From NCBI RefSeq assembly GCF_031312595.1, contig NZ_CP133592.1, positions 496,001 to 560,000 on the forward strand: a stretch of 64,000 nucleotides of DNA. Reading direction: 5' to 3'. Origin of the DNA: Methanolobus sediminis (GTDB lineage: Archaea; Halobacteriota; Methanosarcinia; Methanosarcinales; Methanosarcinaceae). Shown in pieces: positions 55,822 through 64,000 of the stretch (its first letter is position 1; every line of letters starts with the position of its first letter). The notes under the pieces were generated by a model, which saw only the letters and a program-made list of their open reading frames with translations, did no database searches and had not been told where the DNA came from. The position numbers and the translations under genes were made by a program.

Positions 55822-56925
55822 ATGAGTACTTCCAGAAGAAAGATCGAACATCTAGAACTATGCGCTGCAAGTCCGGTAGAATCGAGGAAAACAAGAGCAG
55901 GGTTTGATGATGTGATGCTTGTTCACAGGGCACTTCCTGAGATGAACATGAATGAGATCGATACATCGGTCCGTTTTCTGGAAAAGGAAATGAATGCACC
56001 TTTCATGATAGCCTCCATTACAGGAGGACACCCCGAAACAACTGCAGTCAATGCTGCACTTGCTGAAGCTGTAGAGGAACTCGGACTTGGCATTGGTGTT
56101 GGTAGCCAGCGTGCAGCTATTGAAGATCCATCCCAGGAAGAATCGTTCCGTGTTGTAAGGGATAAAGCACCCAGTGCATTTGTTTATGGCAATATAGGTG
56201 CAGCCCAGATAAGGGAATACGGTGTGGAAGGCGTTGAAAAGATCATCGAGATGATAGATGCAGACGCTATTGCAGTTCACCTGAACTTCCTGCAGGAAGC
56301 AATCCAGCCGGAAGGTGACAGAGATGCATCAGGTGCTCTTGAAGTAATAAAAGATATATGTTCACTGGCAGTGCCGGTCATCATCAAAGAAACCGGTGCA
56401 GGCATATCACATGAGGACGCATTCATTCTTAAAGAGGCAGGTGTTGCTGCCATTGATGTTGGCGGTGTTGGAGGCACGAGCTGGTCAGGCGTAGAAGTTT
56501 ACCGTGCCAGAGAAAGAATGGACACCGAATCCGAAATGCTTGGAGAATTATTCTGGGACTTTGGAATACCTACGGTTCCAAGCATAGTGGAATGCAGCGT
56601 ATCACTCCCGGTAATAGCCACAGGAGGCTTGAGGACCGGACTCGACATTGCAAAATCAATCGCTCTTGGAGCTTCAGTTGCAAGTGCTGCGCTTCCTTTT
56701 GTGGGACCAGCCCTACAAGGAAAGGATGCAGTGGTCAAAAGCATAGAACACATGCTGAAAGAAATGGAAGTTGCAATGTTCCTTTGCGGATGCAGGGATC
56801 TTAAAGATCTGCACCTTGCACCAGCAGTAATCAGTGGCTGGACACGTGAGTATCTGGAACTGCGTGGATTTAACGTAAAGGACTTTGCCCTGCGCTCAAC
56901 AAACAAAGACTTCCAGAGAGTTTAA
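55822..56925 (+). CDS. fni: Isopentenyl-diphosphate delta-isomerase type 2
   Basis: 367 residues. FMN- and NADPH-dependent type 2 enzyme that interconverts IPP and DMAPP. Motifs: RKIEHLELC, GFDDVMLVHRALPE, MIASITGGHPE, GVGSQRAAIEDP, VHLNFLQEAIQPEGDRD (conserved QE and Mg-binding region), IKETGAGIS, DVGGVGGTSWS and ATGGLRTGLDIAKSIALGA (FMN phosphate). 38 bp after ipk. Confidence 0.95.
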   Translation: MSTSRRKIEHLELCAASPVESRKTRAGFDDVMLVHRALPEMNMNEIDTSVRFLEKEMNAPFMIASITGGHPETTAVNAALAEAVEELGLGIGVGSQRAAIEDPSQEESFRVVRDKAPSAFVYGNIGAAQIREYGVEGVEKIIEMIDADAIAVHLNFLQEAIQPEGDRDASGALEVIKDICSLAVPVIIKETGAGISHEDAFILKEAGVAAIDVGGVGGTSWSGVEVYRARERMDTESEMLGELFWDFGIPTVPSIVECSVSLPVIATGGLRTGLDIAKSIALGASVASAALPFVGPALQGKDAVVKSIEHMLKEMEVAMFLCGCRDLKDLHLAPAVISGWTREYLELRGFNVKDFALRSTNKDFQRV

Positions 56926-56983
56926 CATTCATCAATTAAAGGGATATTTAAATAAAAATACTTTAATAATTAGAGGTTAATAT

Positions 56984-58330
56984 ATGACAGAAATAGGAAT
57001 TATTGCAGTCGGCGGATATAATGAAATGGGCCGCAATATGACTGCCATCAGGATCGACGAAGATATAATCATCGTTGATATGGGTCTTCGCCTGGACAGG
57101 GTCCAGATACATGAAGATGTAGAAATAGATAAAATGCATTCACTTGAACTTATCGAGATGGGAGCCATCCCGGATGACACCATCATGAAGGAAGTGAACG
57201 GAAATGTGCGTGCAATAGTCTGTACACACGGACACCTTGACCACATTGGTGCAATTTCAAAACTGGCACACAGATATACTGCACCAATAATCGGAACTCC
57301 ATATACAACAACCCTCATCAAACACCAGATAGACTCTGAGAGAAAATTTGGAGTAAAGAACAATATTGTATCCTTGAATGCTGGTGACTCACTGGAGATT
57401 ACAAAGGAAATCTCTATTGAATTCGTCAACACCCAGCACAGTATAATCGACACTGTTTTCCTTGTAATCCACACAATAAGCGGATCAATTGTCTATGCAT
57501 GTGACTTTAAGCTTGACAGGACCCCAACCCTTGGAGAAGCTCCTGATTTTAAAAGACTCAAGGAACTTGGAGAAGAAGGCGTCATAGCTTTAATCACAGA
57601 GAGTACCAATGCAGGGCGCAATGGTAAAGCACCTTCTGAAATGATTGCACATTCAATGCTCAGAGATGTACTCCTTGAGACTGAAGAATCAGATGTAGGT
57701 ATGATCGTTACCACATTCGCATCACATGTTGCACGTGTGAATTCCATTGTGAAGTTCGCCCAGGAAATGGACAGGATACCTGTACTGATGGGTAGTTCTA
57801 TGGAGAGATACATCGCAACAGCTCACCAGATGGAATACATCGAGCTTCCTGAAAATGTTGAGATCTATGGAAACCGCAGAGAGATAGACAAAGCTCTTGC
57901 AAAGATCATGGAAAAGGGCAAAGACAAATACCTGCCAGTTGTCACAGGACACCAGGGAGAACCAGGTGCCGTACTTGGAAGGATTGCAAACGGTGAAACA
58001 CCTTTCAAGATTGACAGGGGAGACCGTATAATATTCTCGGCAAATATAATTCCAAACCCAATGACGCAGGCAAACCGCTATGCACTTGAGACAAAATTGA
58101 AGATGCGCGGAGCCAGGATTTATGATAACGTCCATGTTTCAGGACATGCATACCGCGAAGATCACTGGGAACTTCTCAGGATGCTCAAACCGGAGCATGT
58201 GATTCCTGCGCATGGAACCATACAGATGCACAGCGAGTATATCCAGATGGCAGAAGATGCCGGATACGTACTTGGTGACACTCTTCACCTTCTGAGGAAC
58301 GGAGAAGAGCTCTACATTGATGAAGAGTAA
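56984..58330 (+). CDS. rnj: Archaeal RNase J
   Basis: 448 residues. Metallo-beta-lactamase/beta-CASP nuclease with zinc motif CTHGHLDHIG (His82, His84, Asp86, His87), TQHSIIDTVF, DFKLDRTP, the beta-CASP region, and the late motifs VSGHA and IPAHGT. A 5'-3' exoribonuclease acting in mRNA decay. The short archaeal form lacks the bacterial C-terminal domain. It is embedded in the prenyl cluster, as in many euryarchaea. Confidence 0.94.
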   Translation: MTEIGIIAVGGYNEMGRNMTAIRIDEDIIIVDMGLRLDRVQIHEDVEIDKMHSLELIEMGAIPDDTIMKEVNGNVRAIVCTHGHLDHIGAISKLAHRYTAPIIGTPYTTTLIKHQIDSERKFGVKNNIVSLNAGDSLEITKEISIEFVNTQHSIIDTVFLVIHTISGSIVYACDFKLDRTPTLGEAPDFKRLKELGEEGVIALITESTNAGRNGKAPSEMIAHSMLRDVLLETEESDVGMIVTTFASHVARVNSIVKFAQEMDRIPVLMGSSMERYIATAHQMEYIELPENVEIYGNRREIDKALAKIMEKGKDKYLPVVTGHQGEPGAVLGRIANGETPFKIDRGDRIIFSANIIPNPMTQANRYALETKLKMRGARIYDNVHVSGHAYREDHWELLRMLKPEHVIPAHGTIQMHSEYIQMAEDAGYVLGDTLHLLRNGEELYIDEE

Positions 58331-58351
58331 AATTTTAAAACAGGGATGATT

Positions 58352-59317
58352 ATGGATCTTATCGAAGAGATTAAAAAACGTTCATCACATGTCGATAAAG
58401 GAATAGAGGAATATTTACCCATTGACAAACCGTATGAACTTTACAAGGCAGCAAGATACCTTCCTGATGCTGGTGGTAAAAGACTGCGGCCGGCAACAGT
58501 GATACTTGCAGCAGAAGCTGTTGGCTCTGATCTTGAAACCGTCCTCCCGGCAGCGGTGGCAGTTGAGCTTGTCCACAATTTCACACTTGTACATGATGAC
58601 ATTATGGACAGGGATGATATTCGCCGTGGAATGCCTGCTGTCCATATAAAATGGGGAGAAGCAGGAGCCATCCTTGCAGGAGATACCCTTTATTCAAAGG
58701 CTTTCGAGATACTTACACATGCATCAGGCGAGCCAGAACGCATCCTTAAATGCATAGACATTCTTTCCAAGGCCTGCAGGGACATCTGCGAAGGCCAGTG
58801 GATGGATGTTGAATTTGAGAGTCGCAACGATGTCACAAAGGAAGAATACCTTGAGATGATCGAGAAGAAGACCGGTGTGTTATATGCAGCTTCAATGCAG
58901 ATCGGTGCAATTCTTGGAGGAGCATCCGAGGAAGTATCAGATGCATTCTATGAATTCGGAAGACTCATAGGTATTGCATTCCAGATCTACGATGATGTCA
59001 TTGATATGACAACACCTGAGGAAATCCTCGGTAAAGTAAGGGGCAGCGACCTCATGGAAGGAAAGAAGACCCTGATTGCCATTCACGCACTCAACAAAGG
59101 TGTCGAGCTCAGGATATTCGGCAAGGGCGAAGCCACAACCGAAGAGATCAACGAGGCAGTTCAGCAGCTTGAAGATGCAGGTTCAATCGATTATGTCAGA
59201 GACCTTGCACTGGACTATATTGCAAAAGGAAAAGATCTTCTCAATATTGTTGATGATTCAGAATCAAAGACAATTCTTCTTGCAGTTGCAGATTATATGA
59301 TCACAAGATCATACTGA
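58352..59317 (+). CDS. idsA: Geranylgeranyl/farnesyl diphosphate synthase
   Basis: 321 residues from ATG 58352. ATG 58346 is in frame, but AGGGATGAT serves as a ribosome site for the inner one. Trans-prenyltransferase with two aspartate-rich motifs: DDIMD (first) and DDVID (second), plus GGKRLRP. A Phe lies five residues before the first motif, as in archaeal short-chain GGPP synthases. It makes C15/C20 prenyl diphosphates for ether lipids. Last gene of the cluster, 21 bp after rnj, followed by a T-rich stretch. Confidence 0.93.
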   Translation: MDLIEEIKKRSSHVDKGIEEYLPIDKPYELYKAARYLPDAGGKRLRPATVILAAEAVGSDLETVLPAAVAVELVHNFTLVHDDIMDRDDIRRGMPAVHIKWGEAGAILAGDTLYSKAFEILTHASGEPERILKCIDILSKACRDICEGQWMDVEFESRNDVTKEEYLEMIEKKTGVLYAASMQIGAILGGASEEVSDAFYEFGRLIGIAFQIYDDVIDMTTPEEILGKVRGSDLMEGKKTLIAIHALNKGVELRIFGKGEATTEEINEAVQQLEDAGSIDYVRDLALDYIAKGKDLLNIVDDSESKTILLAVADYMITRSY

Positions 59318-59325
59318 TCTGCATA

Positions 59326-59345
59326 TTCTTCTTTTTCACTTTTTA
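59326..59345 (+). terminator. T-rich terminator after prenyl synthase
   Basis: TTCTTCTTTTTCACTTTTT begins 9 bp beyond the idsA stop. No stable hairpin. It suits archaeal U-tract termination of the operon. Confidence 0.45.
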
Positions 59346-59483
59346 ATGGCATCTCTTGTCCTAATCAGTGTTTTGCTGAGCTGTGCATTTAGAAATTTTC
59401 AAAGCTAACGCTCTAAACCTAAAAAAGAACAAAAGCGATAGTTGAAAAAAATAAGAAATAAAAAAGAGAATTGAAATCAGGAT

Positions 59484-62141
59484 TTAGTTATCCTGCTTTT
59501 CAATTACTGCCTGTGCTGCTGCAAGTCTTGCAATTGGCACACGGAAAGGTGAACAGCTTACGTAGTTCAGTCCGATATTGTATCCGAACTTAACGGAGTT
59601 TGGTTCTCCACCATGTTCACCACAAATTCCTATTTTAATATCAGGTCTTGTGGAACGTCCTTTCTCAATACCTATCTTGACAAGTTCACCAACACCTTCC
59701 TGGTCAAGGATTGCAAATGGGTCGCTTGGAAGAATTGAGTTCTCAATATAGAATGGAAGGAACTTGCCTGCATCATCCCTGCTGAAACCAAATGTAGTCT
59801 GTGTAAGGTCATTGGTTCCGAATGAGAAGAATTCTGCTTCCTTTGCGATCTTGTCTGCTGTGAGTGCTGCCCTTGGAAGTTCGATCATGGTACCTACCAT
59901 GTATTCAAGTTTGCAACCTTTCTCAGCCATAACAGATTCTGCAACTGCAACAAGGTCTTTCTTTGTGGAACTGAGTTCGTTCACATGTGAGATAAGTGGA
60001 ATCATGATTTCAGGAACTATATCCATTCCGCCTGCCTTAAGCTCACATGCCGCTTCGATTATAGCACGAACCTGCATCTCATAGATCTCAGGGTATGTGA
60101 TTCCAAGACGACATCCACGGTGTCCGAGCATCGGATTTGTCTCTTCCATGGAATCAACACGTTCCAGTATCTTGTGAATACGCTCGATCTCTGCTGTACT
60201 TGCACCTTCTGCTTCAAGAGATGCAAGTTTCTCTGCTATCTCATCGTGTTTTGGAAGGAACTCATGAAGTGGCGGGTCAAGAAGACGGATTGTGACCGGG
60301 AAACCTTCCATAACCTTAAAGATTCCAATAAAGTCCTCTTTCTGCATTGGAAGGAGCTTTTCAAGAGCTGCTTTTCTGATTTCGGTGTCTTCTGCAAGGA
60401 TCATTTCCCTTACTGCAGGAATACGGTCATCTCCAAAGAACATGTGCTCTGTTCTGCAAAGTCCGATACCCTCTGCACCGAAGTCCCTTGCGACCTGTGC
60501 ATCGTGTGGTGTGTCCGCATTTGTTCTGACACCCATTTCCCTTACTTCGTCTGCCCATGCAAGAAGTGTATCAAGTTCTCCGCTTACACCAGGGGTTACA
60601 AGCTCAACCTCACCAAGAATGAGACTACCGGTACTTCCATCAATGGTCACATAATCTCCTTCGTTGATTGTGATATCACAAACAGAGAATGAACTGCATG
60701 CCATGTCGATGGTTACTGAGCCACATCCTGCAACACATGGTTTACCCATTCCTCTTGCAACTACTGCTGCATGTGAGGTCATTCCACCTCTTACGGTCAG
60801 GATTCCCTGTGCTGCATCCATGCCGCCAATATCTTCCGGTGAAGTTTCAGTACGTACCAGAATTACTTTTTCATTGGATTTTGCCATTTCTTCGGCATGC
60901 TCTGCGGTGAAAACAACTTTACCCACAGCAGCGCCGGGGGATGCTGGAAGGCCGGTTGCAACAACTTCATATTCGGCCTGAGAATCAATGGTAGGATGTA
61001 AAAGACGATCGATCTGTTCGGGGGAAACTCTTGTAACTGCTGTTCGTTTGTCAATGAGACCTTCATTGACCATATCAACAGCAATTTTTAACGCCGCCGC
61101 CGCAGTTCGTTTACCAGTACGGGTCTGCAACATGAATAATTTGCCTTCCTCAATGGTAAATTCGATATCCTGCATATCCCTGAAGTGATCTTCCAAGTTC
61201 ATGTAGATTGCTTCAAGCCTTGCATATGCCTCAGGCATGTTATCCCTGAGAGTAGATATTGGCTCTGGAGTTCTGATACCTGCTACGACATCCTCACCCT
61301 GTGCATTCATGAGATATTCACCGAAGAAGCGCTTATCTCCTGTTGCAGGGTCCCTTGTGAATGCCACGCCGGTTCCTGATGTCTCACCCATGTTACCATA
61401 TACCATAGACTGCACGTTAACAGCTGTACCCCATTCGCCTGGAATGTTGTTAAGACGCCTGTAAGTTATAGCACGCTGGTTGTTCCATGAGTTGAAAACT
61501 GCATCTATTGCCATCTGGAGCTGCTCGCGTGGATCCTGAGGGAAATCATTACCTGTTTCCTTTCTGATGATTGCCTTGAACTCTTCTGCAAGTTCTTTAA
61601 GGGCATCTGCATTCAGGTCAGTATCCATTGTAGCACCAAGGCTCTTTTTCTTAGAGCTGAGAACAGATTCGAACTTTTCATGCTCAATATCAAGCACTAC
61701 ATCACCGAACATGGTGAGGAACCTGCGGTAGCTGTCATATGCAAACCTCTCATTACCCGTCTTCTTAGACAGGCCTATGACTGTATCATCATTTAGACCA
61801 AGATTCAGAACAGTGTCCATCATTCCTGGCATAGATACCCTTGCACCGGATCTGACAGAAATAAGTAATGGATTTTCAGTATCCCCAAACTTCTTGCCAG
61901 TGACCCCTTCGAGCTTTATTATCGCGTTGTTTATCTGGTCAATAACCTCTTCAGGATAAGCCCCTTTTTCAAGATAAAGTAAACAAACATCTGTTGTTAT
62001 AGTAAATCCTGGTGGAACAGGGATTCCCAGATTGGCCATCTCTGCTAGGTTGGCTCCTTTGCCACCCAGCAGATCTTTCATACTATTTTTACCTTCAGTT
62101 TCTTCGTTTCCGAAAAAATATACGAATTTGTTATCTGCCAC
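59484..62141 (-). CDS. ppdK: Pyruvate, phosphate dikinase
   Basis: 885 residues from GTG 62141. The frame opens at 62177, but GGAGG lies 8-12 bp before this GTG and the protein then starts ADNKFVYFFGNEETEG, like its family. Domains: ATP-grasp (about 1-340), phosphohistidine domain with GGMTSHAAVVARGMGKPCVAG-type site (catalytic His in TSHAAVV), and PEP/pyruvate TIM barrel (about 515-880; CRTEHMFF, FGTNDLTQTTFGFSRDD, GICGEHGGEP). Interconverts pyruvate + ATP + Pi with PEP + AMP + PPi; gluconeogenic in methanogens. Confidence 0.95.
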   Translation of the reverse strand: MADNKFVYFFGNEETEGKNSMKDLLGGKGANLAEMANLGIPVPPGFTITTDVCLLYLEKGAYPEEVIDQINNAIIKLEGVTGKKFGDTENPLLISVRSGARVSMPGMMDTVLNLGLNDDTVIGLSKKTGNERFAYDSYRRFLTMFGDVVLDIEHEKFESVLSSKKKSLGATMDTDLNADALKELAEEFKAIIRKETGNDFPQDPREQLQMAIDAVFNSWNNQRAITYRRLNNIPGEWGTAVNVQSMVYGNMGETSGTGVAFTRDPATGDKRFFGEYLMNAQGEDVVAGIRTPEPISTLRDNMPEAYARLEAIYMNLEDHFRDMQDIEFTIEEGKLFMLQTRTGKRTAAAALKIAVDMVNEGLIDKRTAVTRVSPEQIDRLLHPTIDSQAEYEVVATGLPASPGAAVGKVVFTAEHAEEMAKSNEKVILVRTETSPEDIGGMDAAQGILTVRGGMTSHAAVVARGMGKPCVAGCGSVTIDMACSSFSVCDITINEGDYVTIDGSTGSLILGEVELVTPGVSGELDTLLAWADEVREMGVRTNADTPHDAQVARDFGAEGIGLCRTEHMFFGDDRIPAVREMILAEDTEIRKAALEKLLPMQKEDFIGIFKVMEGFPVTIRLLDPPLHEFLPKHDEIAEKLASLEAEGASTAEIERIHKILERVDSMEETNPMLGHRGCRLGITYPEIYEMQVRAIIEAACELKAGGMDIVPEIMIPLISHVNELSSTKKDLVAVAESVMAEKGCKLEYMVGTMIELPRAALTADKIAKEAEFFSFGTNDLTQTTFGFSRDDAGKFLPFYIENSILPSDPFAILDQEGVGELVKIGIEKGRSTRPDIKIGICGEHGGEPNSVKFGYNIGLNYVSCSPFRVPIARLAAAQAVIEKQDN

Positions 62142-62236
62142 CGAATTTCCTCCATGCATAGAACATATGATGGACATTCAATTAGTATTAAGTCGTGCCA
62201 CAATTGTTCTTTTATAACTTTAAGGTTGTGGTCTGT

Positions 62237-62312
62237 GATTGAGTGTCATAGTCACTACATATTTATCAAAACATGAACATAAAAACAAGATTGGTGTCAT
62301 GATTGGTGTCAT
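62237..62312. repeat. GATTGGTGTCAT repeats upstream of ppdK
   Basis: Two perfect, directly abutting 12-bp copies (62289-62300 and 62301-62312) and a third copy with one inserted A (GATTGAGTGTCAT, 62237-62249). All have the same orientation, 20-100 bp upstream of the ppdK TATA box. Confidence 0.7.
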
Positions 62313-62460
62313 TAAATTTGAGTTATAATTAAATGAGAAAACAGGCAACTACAATCAAAATAATACGGCATCATATAGTGGTATAATTCAGGGATAGCCC
62401 CGAGGATAATAGATATGTTTTTGTACTGAAAAAAACTAATATTAAAATGCTTACGATAGG

Positions 62461-62468
62461 TTTATATA
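62461..62468 (+). promoter_or_regulatory. TATA box of gar1-tfb
   Basis: TTTATATA, a perfect match to the archaeal consensus, 52-59 bp before ATG 62520. Predicts a leader of about 30 nt. Confidence 0.7.
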
Positions 62469-62519
62469 CAATAAGCAGGACATATAGTACAAAAACCTAA
62501 ATACAATAAACGAAGACAT

Positions 62520-62780
62520 ATGAAAAGATTAGGTCAGATACTGCATATTTCTAAGCAGAATGAAATCGTCGTCAGAGGCGATGAAAAACAGTTCTCCGGG
62601 TCAATGAGGGACTTGCCGCGAATAAACTCTTTTGTTCTTGACAAATCCATAAAACCCATCGGAAAGGTTTCCGGCATATTTGGTCCAGTGGATCAGCCTT
62701 ATTTTACTCTGAAGCCTGACAAGAAAGTTGTAGCTTCCGGATTGGAACGACTTGTGAATGAACGGGTTTACGTTCAATGA
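62520..62780 (+). CDS. gar1: H/ACA ribonucleoprotein subunit Gar1
   Basis: 86 residues of the small Gar1 beta-barrel: GQILHISKQNEIVVRG, VLDKSIKPIGKVSGIFGPVDQPYFTLKP (conserved GKVxGxxGPVxxPY). A core protein of H/ACA guide RNPs that direct pseudouridylation. Upstream of tfb, the usual archaeal pairing, with 104 bp between. Confidence 0.93.
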   Translation: MKRLGQILHISKQNEIVVRGDEKQFSGSMRDLPRINSFVLDKSIKPIGKVSGIFGPVDQPYFTLKPDKKVVASGLERLVNERVYVQ

Positions 62781-62884
62781 AGGATTGCAGGTTATATGAT
62801 ATATTGCTTATGCTGTGAGCTGTGAATGACTGAGGATACACATATCAAATATATTTTCATGAGAGATTATTTAAAGGTGATAGA

Positions 62885-63898
62885 ATGGTCGAAGTAGAAA
62901 GGGTACGATATTCCGATACTTCCGAAAGGGAGAAGATACGTGCAATGATCAAAGCACGTAAAGAGAAAGATAAGAGCGCTGAAGTTGAAAAAGCAAAAGT
63001 CCAGTGTCCTGAGTGTGGCAGCCGCAACCTCGTACAGGACTACGAGAGAGCTGAACTCGTATGTTCTGACTGTGGACTTGTTGTTGACGCAGAATTCGTT
63101 GATGAAGGACCAGAATGGCGTGCTTTCGATCATGACCAGAGGATGAAGCGTTCCCGTGTGGGTGCACCAATGACCTACACGATCCACGACAAAGGTCTGT
63201 CCACAATGATCGACTGGAGAAACCGTGACTCATACGGTAAATCCATTTCATCAAAGAACAGGGCACAGCTTTACAGGTTGAGAAAATGGCAGCGTAGGAT
63301 AAGAGTAAGTAACGCTACGGAAAGGAACCTTGCGTTCGCTCTGTCTGAACTTGACCGTATGGCATCAGCTCTTGGTCTGCCAAGAACTGTACGTGAAACC
63401 GCCGCTGTAGTTTACAGGAAGGCAGTTGACAAGAACCTCATCCGTGGAAGGAGTATTGAAGGTGTTGCAGCAGCAGCATTGTATGCAGCATGCCGCCAGT
63501 GCAGTGTTCCAAGAACACTTGACGAGATAGGAGAAGTATCAAGGGTAAGCAGAAAAGAGATTGGAAGGACATACCGCTTCATCTCAAGAGAGCTTTCACT
63601 GAAACTCATGCCAACATCACCAATAGACTACGTACCAAGGTTCTGTTCAGGACTTAACCTTAAAGGTGAAGTACAGTCCAGAGGTGTGGAGATTCTCAGG
63701 CAGGCTTCCGAGAAGGAGCTTACCAGTGGCCGTGGCCCAACCGGTGTAGCAGCAGCTGCAATCTACATTGCATCAATTCTTTGTGGCGAGCGCCGTACAC
63801 AGCGTGAGGTCGCCGATGTTGCAGGTGTAACAGAAGTTACCATCCGTAACAGGTACAAAGAGCTTGCTGAAGAGCTTGACATTGAGATCATTCTCTAA
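62885..63898 (+). CDS. tfb: Transcription initiation factor TFB
   Basis: 337 residues. N-terminal zinc ribbon (CPEC, Cys41/44; CSDC, Cys60/63), B-reader/linker region ([19 protein letters not shown]), then two cyclin repeats (about 145-235 and 240-337; [31 protein letters not shown]). It recruits RNA polymerase to TBP-bound promoters. The N-terminal 40 residues before the ribbon are longer and more basic than in many TFBs. Ribosome site AAAGGTGAT before ATG. Confidence 0.96.
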   Translation: MVEVERVRYSDTSEREKIRAMIKARKEKDKSAEVEKAKVQCPECGSRNLVQDYERAELVCSDCGLVVDAEFVDEGPEWRAFDHDQRMKRSRVGAPMTYTIHDKGLSTMIDWRNRDSYGKSISSKNRAQLYRLRKWQRRIRVSNATERNLAFALSELDRMASALGLPRTVRETAAVVYRKAVDKNLIRGRSIEGVAAAALYAACRQCSVPRTLDEIGEVSRVSRKEIGRTYRFISRELSLKLMPTSPIDYVPRFCSGLNLKGEVQSRGVEILRQASEKELTSGRGPTGVAAAAIYIASILCGERRTQREVADVAGVTEVTIRNRYKELAEELDIEIIL

Positions 63899-63926
63899 GC
63901 ACAGAATACGAATACAAATCTATAAA

Positions 63927-63969
63927 AACAAAGGAAGGTTCGTACCACCACTTCCTTTGTTAAACTCTT
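63927..63969 (+). terminator. Hairpin terminator after tfb
   Basis: AACAAAGGAAG (63927-63937) and CTTCCTTTGTT (63951-63961) form a perfect 11-bp stem with a 13-nt loop, 29 bp beyond the stop, followed by T-rich DNA (CTCTTTTTT). Confidence 0.85.
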
Positions 63970-64000
63970 TTTTACAAATCTTTTTTAACACTTAATTCGA

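Larger units (their letters stand above)
62142..62519. promoter_or_regulatory. 378-bp divergent promoter region, ppdK/gar1
   Basis: Contains the minus-strand TATA box TTATAAAA (62216-62209) of ppdK, giving a leader of about 45 nt, and the plus-strand TATA box of gar1. Between them lies a repeat cluster (62237-62312). No additional gene is evident. Confidence 0.55.

Overview
The window is archaeal and comes from a methylotrophic methanogen of the order Methanosarcinales. It carries the complete methanol:coenzyme M methyltransferase set (mtaA, mtaC, mtaB), a RamA-type corrinoid activase, and FilR1/Msr-type regulators. It also has archaeal information-processing genes (TFB, Gar1, RpoN, RpoK, archaeal L18e/L13/S9/S2), deoxyhypusine synthase, and the archaeal mevalonate-to-prenyl cluster. 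AT-rich intergenic spacers, TATA-type promoters and GGAGG/GGTGA ribosome sites fit. A Methanolobus/Methanococcoides-like genus is my guess; the sequence does not fix it.

Layout. 1-1.7 kb: 3'-truncated PAS/GAF sensor. 2.2-13.6 kb: a polyphosphate island (two-domain PPK2, MgtC/DUF4010 membrane protein, a ferredoxin with a basic tail, a membrane-anchored CHAD protein, PPK1, Ppx/GppA), followed by an actin-like ATPase translationally coupled to a long coiled-coil protein. 13.7-15.3 kb: pyrF and deoxyhypusine synthase. 15.6-17.2 kb: two tandem Msr/FilR1-like regulators. 17.5-22 kb: small membrane protein, a metallophosphoesterase coupled to an Lhr helicase, and a 61-aa orphan protein.

22.2-31.3 kb is the methanol block: mtaA, a HyuA-like ASKHA protein, then mtaC-mtaB, a G3E GTPase with a His-rich tail, and a RamA-like activase. 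The 855-bp gap upstream of mtaC is the largest regulatory space in the window. 31.6-35.4 kb: iron(II) uptake locus (dtxR-type regulator, feoA, feoB, a membrane protein, a Cys-rich FeoC-like protein). 35.5-39.5 kb: the anaerobic homocysteine set (DUF39/CBS, NIL-ferredoxin, UPF0280) plus an aminotransferase. 39.6-47.4 kb: two sensor histidine kinases, Hsp20, a second copy of the orphan small protein, an MFS carrier and AlaX.

47.7-59.3 kb: serA with a potentially structured leader, two small archaeal proteins, then the conserved operon L18e-L13-S9-RpoN-tRNA-Pro(CGG, intron-containing)-RpoK-S2-MEMO-mevalonate kinase-IPK-IDI2-RNase J-GGPP synthase. 59.5-64 kb: pyruvate phosphate dikinase, gar1 and tfb, closed by a strong hairpin/T-tract terminator.

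The methanol genes form one pathway. MtaB moves methyl from methanol to the MtaC corrinoid and MtaA moves it to coenzyme M. The RamA-like protein would restore Co(I), and the G3E and HyuA-like proteins are plausible but unproven accessory factors. The least explained pieces are the actin/coiled-coil pair, the HyuA-like protein, the paired orphan small proteins, and several repeat or structure elements in leaders.
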